The notes: generated from the sequence alone by a model not told the origin. A DNA stretch of 64,000 nucleotides from DAOUJH01 sp965116555 (GCA_965116555.1 OZ220698.1:1798001-1862000), one strand, 5' to 3'. Numbered from the stretch's first letter, positions 22,702 to 32,213 are shown. Numbers and translations: made by a program.

Positions 22702-24516
22702 ATGAAATACAGTTCCAGTATTCGATATTTTCTTGGAGTAGGTCTAGCCATGGCCTTGCTGTTTGTTCTTGCCTGCGGGCCTTCGGAAGAAGACACGCCG
22801 ACTCCGGTGCCGCCGACTCCAACTATACAGCCTCCACCGCCACTGGTCACGGCGACGCCCACGCCTGCCGCTGTGGACACGCCAACTCCTCCACCTGCTG
22901 ATGACCAGCCCAAATATGGCGGCAGTGTAAACATTTCCGTGACGTCACAGGGTTCCTTCGACCCGTATCACCTTGACTCCCAGTTCCGCTGGACCACTCT
23001 GGGTTCCGTGGGCAATGTCTGGGGTCAGTTGCTGCGCGTCAACCCCACAGACCGGGTCACAGTAGAAGGTGACTTGGTAGAGTCCTGGACAACCAGTGCC
23101 GACGGCACTGAGTGGGTGCTCAAACTCCGCGAAGGCGTTACCGACCACGGCGGCGAGCCGTTCACCGCGGAAGACGCCTTCTGGCAGATCATCCGCATAG
23201 TGGAGCGGCCCAACGGAGTCCATGGCAACTACCAGGGCTGCATGCGAACGTTCATCAAGCCCGTATGGGACGATATGGGTAGTCCTGTAGCCGACGGCGG
23301 CGCAGAGATCACCGGGCCCATGGAGCTGACCATAAGGTTGAAGGCCCCTAGAGGCGCCTTCGTTGCCTGCTTCACCTCCGGATTCCAGTCGGCTCAGCCC
23401 AGCAGAATCGTCAAACCTATCGATACCGCTGAGGGTGGCGAGTACCGGGACCTCACCTCAGAAGAGGTGGTTGGATACGGCCCGTTCATGTTCAAAGATT
23501 TCCAGCAGGACAGCTTTGTCACATGGGAGCGCAACGACAACTACTTCAGAGATGGCAGGCCCTACCTGGACGAAGTAACCATGCTGGTGATTCCTGACGC
23601 GGCGACGCGCACCGCCAGCTTCCGCGCCGGACGCATCGACATGTTCAGGATTTTCGAAACGATGAGCAAGCGCGACGCCGATGCCCTGGTGGCTGAAGGT
23701 GACGCCGTATTCCCCATCGTTCTGGCTATGGGCTGGCGCGGCGCAGAGCTCAACGCCAAGAAGCCCCCGTTTGGGCCGCTGGATGACCCGGACGCTAAGT
23801 TGATACGCCAGGCGGTGCAGATGACGGTCGACCGTGGCGCGGTCAACGACCTGTCGAAAGACGGGATCGGCCACATCGCCCTTCCCTACTTCATAGGCTG
23901 GACCTGGATTCGGACTCCTGAGCAGTGGTTCGAGGCTCTGCCCGGTTTCGACCCTGACCCCATGGTCAAGGAAGAGCTGATTGCAGAGGCCCAGGGCATA
24001 ATGGAAGGACTGGGCTATGGCCCCGACAACCGCATCAGCGTCAACTACATAGGCACCTCCTCCTCCAAGGCCGAAATGGAGGTCGTGGCTCAGCAGCTTG
24101 AGGATATCTACATAGACGTGGAAGTGGTTATAGTCGATGGGGCGACCAGGCAATCAAGGATAGAAGCGGGCGACTTCAACATGGAGAATGAGAGCAAGGG
24201 CGCCAGCTTCCCCGATCCCGACGCCTTCAACGACATCATCTTCCACGACTTTGAAGACGGCGGCTTCAACTACACCGGCTGGTCCAGCCCCGAGTGGAAT
24301 GCCCTGCACGAGCAACAGGTGCTGGCCGTCACCGAGGAGACCCGCGCTCCCTTCCTGCAGCAGATGGCGGACATCTTCTACGAAGACGCCGCGTACATAG
24401 GCCTGGTTCGCCCCGGCCTCCTTCAAGGCCACAGGGCAAACTGGAACGGATGGGTCAAGCCGGAACACCATGCATCCAACTTCACCCTTGAAAACGTATG
24501 GTTGTCAGACGCCTAG
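22702..24516 (+). CDS. ABC transporter substrate-binding lipoprotein (SBP family 5)
   Basis: Extracytoplasmic binding protein for oligopeptides or similar solutes, about 604 residues. The signal peptide ends in a lipobox (LFVLAC), the mature Cys is followed by a Thr/Pro-rich tether, then the family 5 fold: GDLVESWTTSADGTEWVLKL, EPFTAEDAFW and RQAVQMTVDRGAV. The ATG at 22702 is used because GAGGGG lies nine bases upstream. Two permease genes follow after a strong hairpin. No ATPase gene is nearby, so the transporter must borrow ATPases encoded elsewhere. Confidence 0.92.
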   Translation: MKYSSSIRYFLGVGLAMALLFVLACGPSEEDTPTPVPPTPTIQPPPPLVTATPTPAAVDTPTPPPADDQPKYGGSVNISVTSQGSFDPYHLDSQFRWTTLGSVGNVWGQLLRVNPTDRVTVEGDLVESWTTSADGTEWVLKLREGVTDHGGEPFTAEDAFWQIIRIVERPNGVHGNYQGCMRTFIKPVWDDMGSPVADGGAEITGPMELTIRLKAPRGAFVACFTSGFQSAQPSRIVKPIDTAEGGEYRDLTSEEVVGYGPFMFKDFQQDSFVTWERNDNYFRDGRPYLDEVTMLVIPDAATRTASFRAGRIDMFRIFETMSKRDADALVAEGDAVFPIVLAMGWRGAELNAKKPPFGPLDDPDAKLIRQAVQMTVDRGAVNDLSKDGIGHIALPYFIGWTWIRTPEQWFEALPGFDPDPMVKEELIAEAQGIMEGLGYGPDNRISVNYIGTSSSKAEMEVVAQQLEDIYIDVEVVIVDGATRQSRIEAGDFNMENESKGASFPDPDAFNDIIFHDFEDGGFNYTGWSSPEWNALHEQQVLAVTEETRAPFLQQMADIFYEDAAYIGLVRPGLLQGHRANWNGWVKPEHHASNFTLENVWLSDA

Positions 24517-24537
24517 TCTAAAGAACCCTCGCTAGAC

Positions 24538-24567
24538 AGTACGGGCGCTCTTGTGAGCGCCCGTACT
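24538..24567. other. Strong hairpin between binding-protein and permease genes
   Basis: A perfect 13-bp stem (AGTACGGGCGCTC / GAGCGCCCGTACT) with a TTGT loop and no T-run. Such operon-internal hairpins protect the upstream mRNA from 3' decay and raise binding-protein output relative to permeases. Confidence 0.7.
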
Positions 24568-24587
24568 CAATATAAAACACCGAGATT

Positions 24588-25547
24588 ATGCGTAAATACA
24601 TTGCAAGAAGGTTGGTGCTGTTTGTCCCCACCTTGCTTGGGGTATCCATTGCCATATTCACCCTTCTTCGCGTCATCCCTGGAGACGTAGCCGCTTTGAT
24701 GCTGGGCGGGGCAGAGGGCGAAGGCTCCTACACGCAAGAAGACCTGGAACGCGTGCGTGAGCAGCTAGGCCTCAACGATCCCATATACGTGCAGTACGGC
24801 ACCTGGATCTGGCAACTGGTCAGATTTGACCTGGGAGACTCCATTGCGCTTGGCAGGCCCATCGCCGGAGAGCTGAAAAGGCAGTTCCCCATCACGCTCC
24901 AGCTTGCCATATTCACGGCCATCGTAGTCTCGCTAATCGCAATACCCGTCGGCGTTCTGGCCGCAGTCAAGCAGGACACCTGGATCGACTACATCCTAAG
25001 GAGCATTGCGGTCGTGGGCCTAGCTGCGCCCAGTTTCTTTGTCGGCATGCTGATAATCCTTGGCCTATCGCTCTACTTCAGGTGGATTCCTCCCATTGCC
25101 TTTGTCAACCTATGGGATAATCCTACAGTCGCCTTCCAGCAACTGGTCTTCCCCGCAGCGGCGCTGGGCTTTGCCAGCCAGGGTCTATTGCTGCGCATGA
25201 CCCGCACCCAGCTCCTTGAGGTACTGCGAGAGGACTTTGTGCGCACCGCCCGCGCCAAGGGGCTGGCGGAACGCGCCGTCATTATGAGACACGGCGTAAG
25301 AAATGCATTGCTGCCTGTCGTCACCATCGCAGGCGTGCAGATAGGCTTTCTCTTCTCTGGCACGGTTGTGATAGAAACCGTTTTCAACGTGCCGGGAATC
25401 GGCAGAGGACTGATCCAGGCTATGTTCATCAGGGACCTGCCCATGATTCAGGCCTATATAATGTACTTTGCGCTGGTGGCGCTAACGGCAAACTTCCTTG
25501 TGGACTTGACCTATGCATGGCTTGATCCAAGAATACGGTACGGATAG
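24588..25547 (+). CDS. ABC transporter permease, DppB/OppB type
   Basis: Inner-membrane permease subunit, 319 residues, with six predicted helices. Begins with the DppB-type MRKYIARRLVLFVPTLLGVS and the conserved RVIPGDVAALMLG. The EAA loop that contacts the ATPase is RTARAKGLAERAVIMRHGVRNA. Ends DPRIRYG as usual. Three bases separate it from the next permease; the pair forms the channel for the upstream binding protein. Confidence 0.94.
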   Translation: MRKYIARRLVLFVPTLLGVSIAIFTLLRVIPGDVAALMLGGAEGEGSYTQEDLERVREQLGLNDPIYVQYGTWIWQLVRFDLGDSIALGRPIAGELKRQFPITLQLAIFTAIVVSLIAIPVGVLAAVKQDTWIDYILRSIAVVGLAAPSFFVGMLIILGLSLYFRWIPPIAFVNLWDNPTVAFQQLVFPAAALGFASQGLLLRMTRTQLLEVLREDFVRTARAKGLAERAVIMRHGVRNALLPVVTIAGVQIGFLFSGTVVIETVFNVPGIGRGLIQAMFIRDLPMIQAYIMYFALVALTANFLVDLTYAWLDPRIRYG

Positions 25548-25550
25548 AAA

Positions 25551-26468
25551 ATGAGAGAACGTACGGACTACATCAGTGATGCAGCCTTGGCTCCACCTCG
25601 TCTGGGCCAAGGCATGCTAGTGAAGCGGCTCAAAGGTCTGCAACACTTCGTCACCACTAAACGGCTCGGTGCTTTCGGCCTCTTCATAGTGCTGGCTACC
25701 GCCGTCATGGCTTTAGGAGCCCCCATATTCTCTACTACCGACCCCTGGGACGTTAACCGCAGGGCTATCCTCCTCGCGCCGGACGCTTCCAACTGGTTCG
25801 GTACCGACCGGCTGGGCAGGGACCTCTTCAGCCGCGTAGTCTACGGCTCGCGAATATCCATTTACGTTGGCTTGGTATCAATGTTGTCCGCCGGCGCCAT
25901 AGGATCGTTGATCGGCGTTACCAGCGCCTATTTTGGCGGCTACTTTGACCTGGTGGTACAGCGTTTCATCGACGCTACCGCCGCTTTCCCCACGCTGCTT
26001 CTTGCCCTCGCGCTCATGGCTGCATTCGGCTCATCTTTGAACAACATCCTTCTTTCGCTGACCATAGTGTTTACGCCCAGGGTGGCGCGCGTAGTACGTT
26101 CCGTATCGCTGAGCATCAAGGAGATGCCCTACGTCGAATCGGCCAGGGCAATAGGCGCCTCCGACTTCAGAATCATGTTCCGCCACCTGCTGCCCAATAC
26201 ATTTGCGTCTTTGATCGTGGTCGCTACGTCTCTCATAGGCAGCGCCGTGCTCATAGAAGCGTCTCTCAGCTTCCTCGGAGTGGGCCTACCCGCCGACGTC
26301 ATCTCCTGGGGCGCCATGCTGGCAGGCGACGTCCTCATTGACTTCGCCAGCGCACCCTGGGTGGGCATCTTCCCCGCCATGGCGCTCACCATTGCGGTGT
26401 TCGGCGTCAACGTCTTTGGAGACGCACTCAGAGACGTGCTCGACCCCAGGATGCGCGGCACCCAGTAG
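25551..26468 (+). CDS. ABC transporter permease, DppC/OppC type
   Basis: Second permease subunit, 305 residues. Seen: the N-terminal periplasmic part with FGTDRLGRDLFSRVVYGSRI, a DppC hallmark, then the EAA loop ESARAIGASDFRIMFRHLLPN and the C-terminal FGDALRDVLDPRMRG. Partner of the preceding DppB-like protein. The operon ends here without ATP-binding subunits; the next gene is an unrelated PhzF-family enzyme. Confidence 0.94.
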   Translation: MRERTDYISDAALAPPRLGQGMLVKRLKGLQHFVTTKRLGAFGLFIVLATAVMALGAPIFSTTDPWDVNRRAILLAPDASNWFGTDRLGRDLFSRVVYGSRISIYVGLVSMLSAGAIGSLIGVTSAYFGGYFDLVVQRFIDATAAFPTLLLALALMAAFGSSLNNILLSLTIVFTPRVARVVRSVSLSIKEMPYVESARAIGASDFRIMFRHLLPNTFASLIVVATSLIGSAVLIEASLSFLGVGLPADVISWGAMLAGDVLIDFASAPWVGIFPAMALTIAVFGVNVFGDALRDVLDPRMRGTQ

Positions 26469-26493
26469 CGCCGCAGCCAGGTAGACCCTGCTC

Positions 26494-27303
26494 ATGGGCC
26501 AGACCATATTCCAGGTAGACGCCTTCACCGATAAGCCGTTTGCGGGAAACCCCGCCGGCGTTTGCCTCCTGCCAGGACCGGCCGACGACGAGTGGATGCA
26601 GCACGTCGCCAGTGAGATGAATCTATCCGAGACCGCCTTCCTCTACCCTCACGGAGACAGCTTCAACTTGAGATGGTTCACTCCCACCGTGGAGGTGGAC
26701 CTCTGCGGACACGCCACGCTGGCCAGCGCCCACGTCCTCTGGGAGACAGGCCGGCTGCACCAAGACCAGCCCGCTTTGTTCGATACAAGAAGCGGCAGAC
26801 TGAGCGCAACCCGCATCGGAGAGAGCATCGAGATGGCCTTCCCCGCTGAACCGGAGCAGCAGACGCCGGAGCCGCCCGGACTGGCCCAGGCCCTCGGATG
26901 TAGGCTGCGTTACGTAGGCAGGAACAGGATGGACTACCTGGTAGAGGTGGATTCGGAAGAGGCGCTGCGCGGCATCAGGCCGGACTTCACCCGTCTGGCG
27001 CAGATAGACAGCCGCGGCTTCATAGTGACCAGCCGCTCGGATTCCAACGCCTACGATTTCGTATCCCGCTTCTTCGCTCCCCGGGTCGGAGTCAATGAAG
27101 ACCCGGTAACGGGGTCGTCGCACTGCTGTCTCGGCCCGTTCTGGGCAAGCCGACTCAACAAAGCGGAGATGACCGCTTACCAAGCATCGGCCAGGGGCGG
27201 CGTTGTCGGCGTTAGAATCGGCGACGACAAAGTGTACATCAGCGGACAGGCAGTGACCGTCTTCCAGGCTGAGCTTCGAGGCCAAGCCCATGAGCCGCGA
27301 TAG
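26494..27303 (+). CDS. PhzF-family isomerase/epimerase-like protein
   Basis: A 269-residue PhzF/diaminopimelate-epimerase-fold protein. The catalytic Glu46 lies in MNLSETAFL. The pseudo-two-fold repeats show RWFTPTVEVDLCGHATLAS and later NEDPVTGSSHCCLGPFW. The substrate is unknown; PhzF itself isomerises a phenazine precursor but most relatives are uncharacterised, and no phenazine genes are here. It overlaps the following YdeI gene by 14 bases, implying coupled translation. Confidence 0.9.
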   Translation: MGQTIFQVDAFTDKPFAGNPAGVCLLPGPADDEWMQHVASEMNLSETAFLYPHGDSFNLRWFTPTVEVDLCGHATLASAHVLWETGRLHQDQPALFDTRSGRLSATRIGESIEMAFPAEPEQQTPEPPGLAQALGCRLRYVGRNRMDYLVEVDSEEALRGIRPDFTRLAQIDSRGFIVTSRSDSNAYDFVSRFFAPRVGVNEDPVTGSSHCCLGPFWASRLNKAEMTAYQASARGGVVGVRIGDDKVYISGQAVTVFQAELRGQAHEPR

Positions 27304-27889
27304 AGCAGCCGTCGCACAGCCGGAGCAGGTCTACGCCGAAGACCGGCAGGCGTGGCGCGCCTGGCTGCAAGGGCACCACGACAAGGAAAAGAACGCTTGG
27401 CTCATCATCTACCACAAGAAGAGCAAGACGCCCAGCATCGCCTATAACGAAGCGGTGGAGGAAGCGCTGTGCTTCGGATGGATCGATAGCAAGCCCAACA
27501 AGAGGGACGACGAGAGCTACCTCCTGTTCTTCGCCAAGCGCAATCCCAAGAGCAATTGGAGCAGGCTGAACAGGGAACGAGCGGAGAGAATGCTGGAACA
27601 GGGGCGCATGACCCAAGCGGGCTTGGAGATGATAGAGACCGCCAAGCAAAACGGAACGTGGACAGCACTGGAGACGGTGCAGGATTCGGTCATCCCCCCG
27701 GACCTGGAGCAGGCGTTTCAAGGCAGCGAGGCCGCTTGGGAGAACTTCTCGGCGTTCCCGCCTTCTTCAAAGCGCATCATCCTGGAGTGGATACTGAACG
27801 CCAAGAGGCCGCAGACAAGGCAGAAGCGGATCGACGAAACCGTGGAGCTTGCCGCCCAGAACATAAAGGCCAACCACTACCGCCAGTAG
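27290..27889 (+). CDS. YdeI/OmpD-associated family protein
   Basis: About 199 residues with the YdeI signature: AWRAWLQGHHDKEKNAWLI, YNEAVEEALCFGWIDSK and RNPKSNWSRLNRERAERML, then a C-terminal helical stretch AFPPSSKRIILEWILNAKRP. The family is linked to peptide or stress resistance in some bacteria, with no defined chemistry. It overlaps the PhzF-like gene by 14 bases and converges on the LLM gene. Confidence 0.87.
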   Translation: MSRDRAAVAQPEQVYAEDRQAWRAWLQGHHDKEKNAWLIIYHKKSKTPSIAYNEAVEEALCFGWIDSKPNKRDDESYLLFFAKRNPKSNWSRLNRERAERMLEQGRMTQAGLEMIETAKQNGTWTALETVQDSVIPPDLEQAFQGSEAAWENFSAFPPSSKRIILEWILNAKRPQTRQKRIDETVELAAQNIKANHYRQ

Positions 27890-27937
27890 TTCAGTTTCGC
27901 GGCTGGCGCTGTTAGAGTCGCTACCGGCTCTTGGGGC

Positions 27938-28867
27938 CTACCGTTGGGCAAGCCCCGTAAGCTCCGCCAGTTGCTCCAAGTGCTCATCCAGGTCAAATAC
28001 CGGGTTTAGCAGAATGTGGCTCGCCCCTGTCTCCGCAATTGCCTCGATGCGCTCCACCACCCGACCGGCGCTGCCCCAGATCGCAACCTCATTGGCCATG
28101 TCCGCTCTGCCGTAATACTGGCCGAACCACTCCCTCAGCCTGCGTTCCGCCCGCGACTCGTCATCGTCAATCGCCAGGTACAGCCTCTTGGAAATGGTGA
28201 ACTCGCCGGGATCGCGATCCGACTCCTCAAGGTAACGCCTGACCAGTCCGGCGTGCTCTATGAACTGCTCGAAGGGTGAGGAGCCCGCTCCCATCCAGGA
28301 ATCGCCGTACTTCACCGCCCGGCGCAGCGAGTTGGGATGGCGCGCGCCGAACCAGATGGGCACGTGCGGCCGCTGAACCGGCTTGGGTTCCATGGAGACG
28401 TCGTTGAGCTGGTAGAATGTTCCTTCGTAGCTGGCGCCGCCGTCGCTCCACAGGGCCCTCATCACCCTTATTATCTCAAGGAATCTGCGCACCCTGACCT
28501 CATCGGTAATCCCGAACGCGGGATAGTTGCCCGTTGCGCCGCCCAGTCCTACGCCAAGGACCAGCCTGCCCCCGCTCATCTGGTCCATGCTGCTAACCTG
28601 CTTGGCAAGCTGTACCGGATTGTGAAGTGGAAGCACAAGCACGGAGACGCCAAGCTCTGCCCTGCTGGTCAGCGCCGTTGCGTAGGTCAGCAAGCTCAAC
28701 GGATCCAGTACGGCGGTGGAGCCCAGCACCTGCTCCTGGGTCCACAAACCGTGGTAGCCCAGGCCCTCCGCCCTGGCGCAGTAATGGCGTATCAAATCCA
28801 CGTCCACCTTCCCATCGGGAAAGGCCTGCGGTAGAGCAATGCATACTTGCAGCTTGTCCAGGGACAT
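27938..28867 (-). CDS. LLM-class flavin-dependent oxidoreductase
   Basis: Luciferase-like TIM-barrel oxidoreductase using FMN or F420, about 309 residues. Seen: HYCARAEGLGYHGLWTQEQ, LGVSVLVLPLHNPVQLAKQ, the LVLGVGLGGATGNYPAFG cofactor loop and RPHVPIWFGARHPNSLRRA. F420 use is common in this class in Chloroflexota but cannot be proven here. Two ATGs stand in tandem; the second (28867) has the better spacing from AAGGAGG. It is the last gene of the operon with a methyltransferase and an aldo/keto reductase. Confidence 0.92.
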   Translation of the reverse strand: MSLDKLQVCIALPQAFPDGKVDVDLIRHYCARAEGLGYHGLWTQEQVLGSTAVLDPLSLLTYATALTSRAELGVSVLVLPLHNPVQLAKQVSSMDQMSGGRLVLGVGLGGATGNYPAFGITDEVRVRRFLEIIRVMRALWSDGGASYEGTFYQLNDVSMEPKPVQRPHVPIWFGARHPNSLRRAVKYGDSWMGAGSSPFEQFIEHAGLVRRYLEESDRDPGEFTISKRLYLAIDDDESRAERRLREWFGQYYGRADMANEVAIWGSAGRVVERIEAIAETGASHILLNPVFDLDEHLEQLAELTGLAQR

Positions 28868-28890
28868 CATCTCCTCCTTGTAGTCGGGAT

Positions 28891-29706
28891 CTATTGAATG
28901 CGCATACGGGCCGCCAGAACCGGCGGAATCTGATGAAACCTATTCCAGGAGAGGGGCCCCTCTCCGCTCAGGTCAAGACCGGCGGGAAAAGCAGGCTCTT
29001 CCATCCTGTCCAGAACAAACCCGTACTTGAAGCAGGTGTTGAACAGGAGACTCACCGGCCTGTGAAAATAGTGCTGCTGCCGGGGCTGGCCCAGTACGCC
29101 GACTCCCATGTGCATATACGGCTCCAGATACCGCGTTACTCGCACTCCGAACTCCGTAACCAGTTCCCCGTCCCTATCCCATCGCTCCGCCGTCTGACGG
29201 GATGTGCCCGAGTTGAACACGGGGTGCACCACCGAAAAAACGAACCTCCCGCCGGGCTTGAGCAGCCGAGGCAGGATAGAGATAAGCGGCTCTATCATCG
29301 CCATGTCCATGAGAGACATGGTGCACACCGCGGCGTCGAAGCTCCCCAGTCCCAGGGTCAGCAGAGCTTCCGAGTCCGACGCGTTCACCACCCTGTAATC
29401 GACTCTGCCTTCCGCAGTGCGACTCCGCGCCCTGTTTATGAAACTCTCGGACTGGTCGATAGCGACGACATCAGCGCCGAGGTCGGCCATGCGCCGGGCG
29501 AACCTTCCTGCTCCGCAGGCAACGTCTAGCACCGTCTCTCCCGGCTGCAACTCCAGCAATCGTTCCGTCGCCGGCTCTATGAGGACCGTCTGGAAGTCGT
29601 TGCCGTCGCCTATCGCATCGTCCCACCACTCGGCGATGCTGTTCCATACCAGGACGGTCTCGTCCTTGAACTCCGGGAAATCGGGAGAAGGGGCGTCCTC
29701 TGCCAT
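28891..29706 (-). CDS. Class I SAM-dependent methyltransferase
   Basis: A 271-residue methyltransferase with a Rossmann-like core: motif I VLDVACGAGRFARR, acidic motif II VVAIDQS, and the VVHPVFN post-motif region. The C-terminal third (about 190-271) probably forms the acceptor lid. Substrate unknown. It lies between the aldo/keto reductase (15-base gap) and the LLM oxidoreductase, so the three may modify one small molecule; this is inference from the operon only. Confidence 0.9.
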   Translation of the reverse strand: MAEDAPSPDFPEFKDETVLVWNSIAEWWDDAIGDGNDFQTVLIEPATERLLELQPGETVLDVACGAGRFARRMADLGADVVAIDQSESFINRARSRTAEGRVDYRVVNASDSEALLTLGLGSFDAAVCTMSLMDMAMIEPLISILPRLLKPGGRFVFSVVHPVFNSGTSRQTAERWDRDGELVTEFGVRVTRYLEPYMHMGVGVLGQPRQQHYFHRPVSLLFNTCFKYGFVLDRMEEPAFPAGLDLSGEGPLSWNRFHQIPPVLAARMRIQ

Positions 29707-29721
29707 GACCGCTCCCCCGCG

Positions 29722-30513
29722 CTAGCTGAACGCCTGGCTCAGCATGTTGATCTGCCTTTCCGACAAGCGCCATCCCGACGCGGCGCAGTTATCCTCAACG
29801 TGCACCGCCGAGTTGGCCTTGGGAATGGCCACCACTCCAGGCTGGGAGATGAGCCAGTTCAACGCCACGTTGGCCTCCGACCTTCCCGTTTCGGCGGCTA
29901 CTCTGCTCAGCGCTCCCTGGCGGTCTCTGTTGGTTATATTGCGCATGCCCACGGCCAGGGGGCTGTAGGCAATGACAGTGATGTCGTTCTGCTGGCAGTA
30001 GGCCAGCGACTCCCTCTCCACCGCCCTCTTGACCAGGCTGTACTCCACCTGATTGGATACTATCTTAGCCTTAGAAAGAGCGGCCTGCGCCGCTTTCACC
30101 TGGCTCGCCGAGAAGTTGCTCACCCCTATGTAGCGCACCTTCCCTGCCTTGACCAGCGATTCCATGGCTTCCATGGTCTCCTCTATGGGGATGCTAGGGT
30201 TGGGCCAGTGCAGCTGGTACAGGTCTATGTAGTCCACGCCCAATCGCGTCAAGCTACCGTCCGCCGCTTTCAAAACGTCGTCGCGGCGGAAGTGCTCCGG
30301 CGATACCTTGGTAGCCAGCAGCACCTTATCTCGCACATCCTTGATGGCGCGTCCCACCGCCTCCTCCGTGCCGTAGGACTCCGCCGTATCCACCAGATTG
30401 GCGCCCAGCTCGATGCCTCTGAGAAGAGGGCCGGGCCCCCCGGTGTAGGCCCAGGTGCCCAGGCCTATATCCGGTACTAGTTCTTTTGTCTTTCCCAGCT
30501 GCTTGTATTCCAT
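29722..30513 (-). CDS. Aldo/keto reductase
   Basis: NADPH-dependent TIM-barrel reductase of about 263 residues. Seen: IGLGTWAY, LVDTAESYGTEEAVG (catalytic Asp and Tyr), KVSPEHFRRDDV (Lys region), DLYQLHWPNP (His) and the C-terminal cofactor segment VAIPKANS. The ATG at 30513, which starts MEYKQLGKT, is the family start; the frame upstream continues 14 codons without support. First gene of a three-gene operon. Confidence 0.92.
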   Translation of the reverse strand: MEYKQLGKTKELVPDIGLGTWAYTGGPGPLLRGIELGANLVDTAESYGTEEAVGRAIKDVRDKVLLATKVSPEHFRRDDVLKAADGSLTRLGVDYIDLYQLHWPNPSIPIEETMEAMESLVKAGKVRYIGVSNFSASQVKAAQAALSKAKIVSNQVEYSLVKRAVERESLAYCQQNDITVIAYSPLAVGMRNITNRDRQGALSRVAAETGRSEANVALNWLISQPGVVAIPKANSAVHVEDNCAASGWRLSERQINMLSQAFS

Positions 30514-30559
30514 GGCTTCCCTAGTCGTGGTGTGGTTGGATGAGCTGCCGCACAACTAA

Positions 30560-30775
30560 TCATAGCATCTTATTCATAGTGCCGTGCCAGTCTTTGGTGG
30601 CATTGCATAACAGATACAACCATCTCCGGTTCCTGCTGTTGGCCCAGTTCGGGCCGTCCGTGGCATGGTATAGCGCCACCAGTGTGATACGGCCAGGCTC
30701 GGCAGGCGTCGGTGTGGCAGCCGGAGTCGTGACGGATGTGGGAGTTGCGGATAGAGTCTCTCTACCTAACAGACG
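30560..30775 (-). pseudogene. Decayed N-cap of a leucine-rich-repeat domain
   Basis: In the frame next to the end of the lipoprotein gene the minus strand encodes TPTPAEPGRITLVALYHATDGPNWANS and then WLYLL and KDWHGT (shown in parts). LVALY-ATDGPNW-N...WL...W-G is the start of extracellular leucine-rich-repeat domains common in Chloroflexota lipoproteins. No repeats follow before a stop. It looks like the remnant of a longer C-terminus cut off by a frameshift near 30765 and by truncation. Confidence 0.45.
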
Positions 30776-32003
30776 GCGGTTGCGACGGTGTAAATGTATC
30801 GTCTGAGCCGTCGTCGGGTGTGATGTCTCCGTATGCCCCAATCTCACCGTAGTAGTCCGTGAGGCCGTCGATGCTCTCTATCCTACTGTCTGCGAACACA
30901 TCGGATGATGCGGCGGCTGTTATCCGTGCTCTCAGGTCGGCGAGGGTCTGTGAGTATTCCGGATCGTCGATCTCCGCACCGTAACGTAGTGCATTGACTG
31001 CACCTTCTTCGTCTATCTGCAGATCCCACTGCTCTACCGCCTGCCACGCCTCGATCGCTACATTGCCGTGCGCTCCCAACGGCGCGAGGAAGACTACAGC
31101 CGAACGGCCTTCCAGCAGATCCACAAGGATGCTCTGAGGCTCTGACAACTGTCCAGCAAGTAGCTGCTCGTACTCAGATTCCGTTGGCAATGGTTCGAAT
31201 CCAAATTGACCAGCCTCGTGCGAGCGTTTGAAGAGGTCATATGACCGTGACTCGGCCAAGGGGACGTCGTAGGCTACGGTTACATTACCAGGGCCTTCTC
31301 CTAGAGCATAGCGACTGACATTGTAGTCGGCGTAGCAGGTCATCTTGAGTATCTCATCCGAGAACCCTCCACGCCAGATCGGCTCGTACTGTGCCGTCAA
31401 GTAGGGCCTATAGCGGGGAGCCGTACCATCCAAATGGGACTTAAACTCGACCTCTAGTTCGGTTGGTGTCGGCAGAGGCTCGTCATCGTCCTTGCCCAGC
31501 CAGAAGCGTATCGAATCCTCGCGCTGGGAGAGCGTCCTGGCAATACCCCGCCAATGACAGCGCACGGAACCCGGCTGCGCCGTTCCTTCGAGCGCGATGT
31601 GGACCGGCGACGCTTCAGCAAGGTAGAGGCCTTTCTCAAGTACATCCTCCACGCTTGGTGCCGTTACACCTCCATCGTGCATACCTCCTAAGGTAAAGAG
31701 TGTGGAATCGCTCACATCCCGGGGGGAACAGGGACGATCCGGATCGTCTAAGCAAGCCTGTTCTATGGGTATAGGCGTCGGGGTTGGCGTGGGTGTCGGA
31801 ACAGGCGTGGGCGTCGGTGTTGGTGTGGGTGTCGGGATGGCCAATGGTGTGGGTGTTGCCGTTGGAGTACGCTGGGGAGTTTCTGTCGCCATAGGCGCAG
31901 ACCCATCCACTGATGGAGTGGCCGGCTCATTGGAACATCCGACCAGAAGCATGGCAACGAGTATTGGAGCCGCAACCAGCCAACCTACGATCAATCTCAA
32001 CAC
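30762..32003 (-). CDS. Secreted lipoprotein with Thr-Pro tether, function unknown
   Basis: A 413-residue lipoprotein. A hydrophobic signal ends in the lipobox MLLVGC, followed by a long PTPTPTP tether (about residues 40-78) that would span the cell surface layer. The ectodomain (80-405) matches no family I recognise. It contains Cys pairs (CLDDPDRPC, CHW, TCYAD) and an acidic end. GTG start with GAGGA five bases upstream. Its 3' end abuts a leucine-rich-repeat remnant in another frame, so the present stop may be secondary. Confidence 0.7.
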   Translation of the reverse strand: MLRLIVGWLVAAPILVAMLLVGCSNEPATPSVDGSAPMATETPQRTPTATPTPLAIPTPTPTPTPTPVPTPTPTPTPIPIEQACLDDPDRPCSPRDVSDSTLFTLGGMHDGGVTAPSVEDVLEKGLYLAEASPVHIALEGTAQPGSVRCHWRGIARTLSQREDSIRFWLGKDDDEPLPTPTELEVEFKSHLDGTAPRYRPYLTAQYEPIWRGGFSDEILKMTCYADYNVSRYALGEGPGNVTVAYDVPLAESRSYDLFKRSHEAGQFGFEPLPTESEYEQLLAGQLSEPQSILVDLLEGRSAVVFLAPLGAHGNVAIEAWQAVEQWDLQIDEEGAVNALRYGAEIDDPEYSQTLADLRARITAAASSDVFADSRIESIDGLTDYYGEIGAYGDITPDDGSDDTFTPSQPPSVR

Positions 32004-32213
32004 TGCTTCCTCTGTTGCATGTTCAGCACCTCCGCCTGAAAAGCGTCGCCATCTGAGACTTTCTATATACGTCTATACGTAGTGGAGGGCCTTTTGGCTT
32101 GCCACACCAATGCAAATTGCAAACCAATTCCTGATTGGGGATTCGCAAAACGGGGATTTGGATGCATACTTGCCATGTCTAGTTCTACCACAAATCCCTG
32201 ACAAGGAGTAAAC

